Shown: in pieces, positions 12,102 to 12,185 of the stretch
Layout of the letters: each line of letters begins with the position of its first letter
Numbering within the stretch: the first letter of the stretch is position 1
NCBI GenBank assembly: GCA_019428955.1
Contig: JAHYJF010000087.1
Span: 1-12,185 of the forward strand
Origin: Burkholderiaceae bacterium
GTDB lineage: Bacteria > Pseudomonadota > Gammaproteobacteria > Burkholderiales > Burkholderiaceae_E
Direction of reading: 5' to 3'
Length of the DNA: 12,185 nucleotides
Made by a program: the position numbers and the translations under genes
The notes under the pieces: generated by a model
The model's database searches: none
Told to the model about the DNA's origin: nothing
What the model saw: only the letters and a program-made list of their open reading frames with translations

Positions 12102-12185
12102 CTACTCAGGCCGCCGCGACATCGTCCCAGGCGGGACCGAGGTCGGTTCGGCGTCGTTGATCGCGGCGTTGTGCAGGTCGCCCGG
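12102..12185 (-). CDS. C-terminal end of an unidentified gene, cut by window edge
   Basis: The last 27 codons and TAG stop of a leftward gene, ending GTMSRRPE. Nearly all third codon positions here are G or C, as in the surrounding genes. A competing frame that stops at 12106-12108 (ending PAWDDVAAA) has poorer third-position bias but cannot be excluded from so short a piece. No function can be assigned. Confidence 0.5.
   Translation of the reverse strand, partial: PGDLHNAAINDAEPTSVPPGTMSRRPE

Noticed and set aside
1..12185. tRNA, rRNA, insertion sequences, integrase or attachment sites
   Set aside because: I saw no cloverleaf-like, ribosomal or transposase-like sequence and no terminal repeats anywhere in the window.

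Overview
The window is a GC-rich (roughly 65% by eye) segment in which every well-supported gene lies on the minus strand. It therefore reads as a genetic unit from right (12185) to left (1). The gene set is a single-strand-annealing-type ATPase, an SSB-like protein, an SF2 helicase, a Cas4/AddB-like nuclease, a primase-helicase, a RuvC-like resolvase and a ParB-methyltransferase fusion, with small DUF-type proteins between them. This looks like the early replication and recombination module of a prophage in an alphaproteobacterium, probably Rhodobacterales. The host and prophage assignment is inference from composition, gene order and remembered family patterns; no integrase, capsid or terminase gene is inside the window to prove it.

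Layout, in transcription order. At the right edge is the last part of an unidentified gene (12102-12185). It is followed by four proteins of unknown function (11727-12083, 11197-11685, 10427-11200, 9955-10437). The third of these, counting from the right edge of the complete genes as second in the block, has a coiled coil and a ParB-like helical segment. Next comes a recombination block: a Sak4-like ATPase (9059-9958), an SSB-like protein with a disordered tail (8380-9045), a DEAH helicase with a zinc ribbon (6678-8369), a DUF6511-type zinc-finger protein (6253-6681) and a Cas4/AddB-like Fe-S nuclease starting at TTG (5432-6256). A 767-residue primase-helicase follows (3132-5435). After it lies a distinctly AT-rich stretch with nested inverted repeats (2963-3131) and a set of mutually exclusive hairpins (2863-2952); a possible 128-residue ORF spans both. 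Then come a RuvC-like nuclease (2235-2771), a 66-residue protein (2038-2238) and a DUF6362-type helix-turn-helix protein (1668-2045). The transcription unit appears to end at a Rho-independent terminator (1560-1594).

Between that terminator and the next gene is 527 bp of non-coding DNA with an unusual concentration of GANTC sites. Four exact copies of a 10-bp repeat (GGTGGACTCC) and a 16-bp palindrome carry most of them. Downstream is a ParB-domain/beta-class adenine methyltransferase fusion (1-1140) that runs off the left edge.

Working model: the annealing ATPase, SSB, helicase and nuclease process DNA ends. The primase-helicase starts DNA synthesis, possibly at the adjacent AT-rich repeat region. 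The RuvC-like enzyme resolves branched intermediates. Most genes overlap by 4 to 11 nt, so translation is probably coupled through the whole block. The methyltransferase looks separately controlled, and its own upstream DNA carries the site recognised by CcrM-type enzymes of alphaproteobacteria. Methylation feedback is therefore the most interesting testable idea here.
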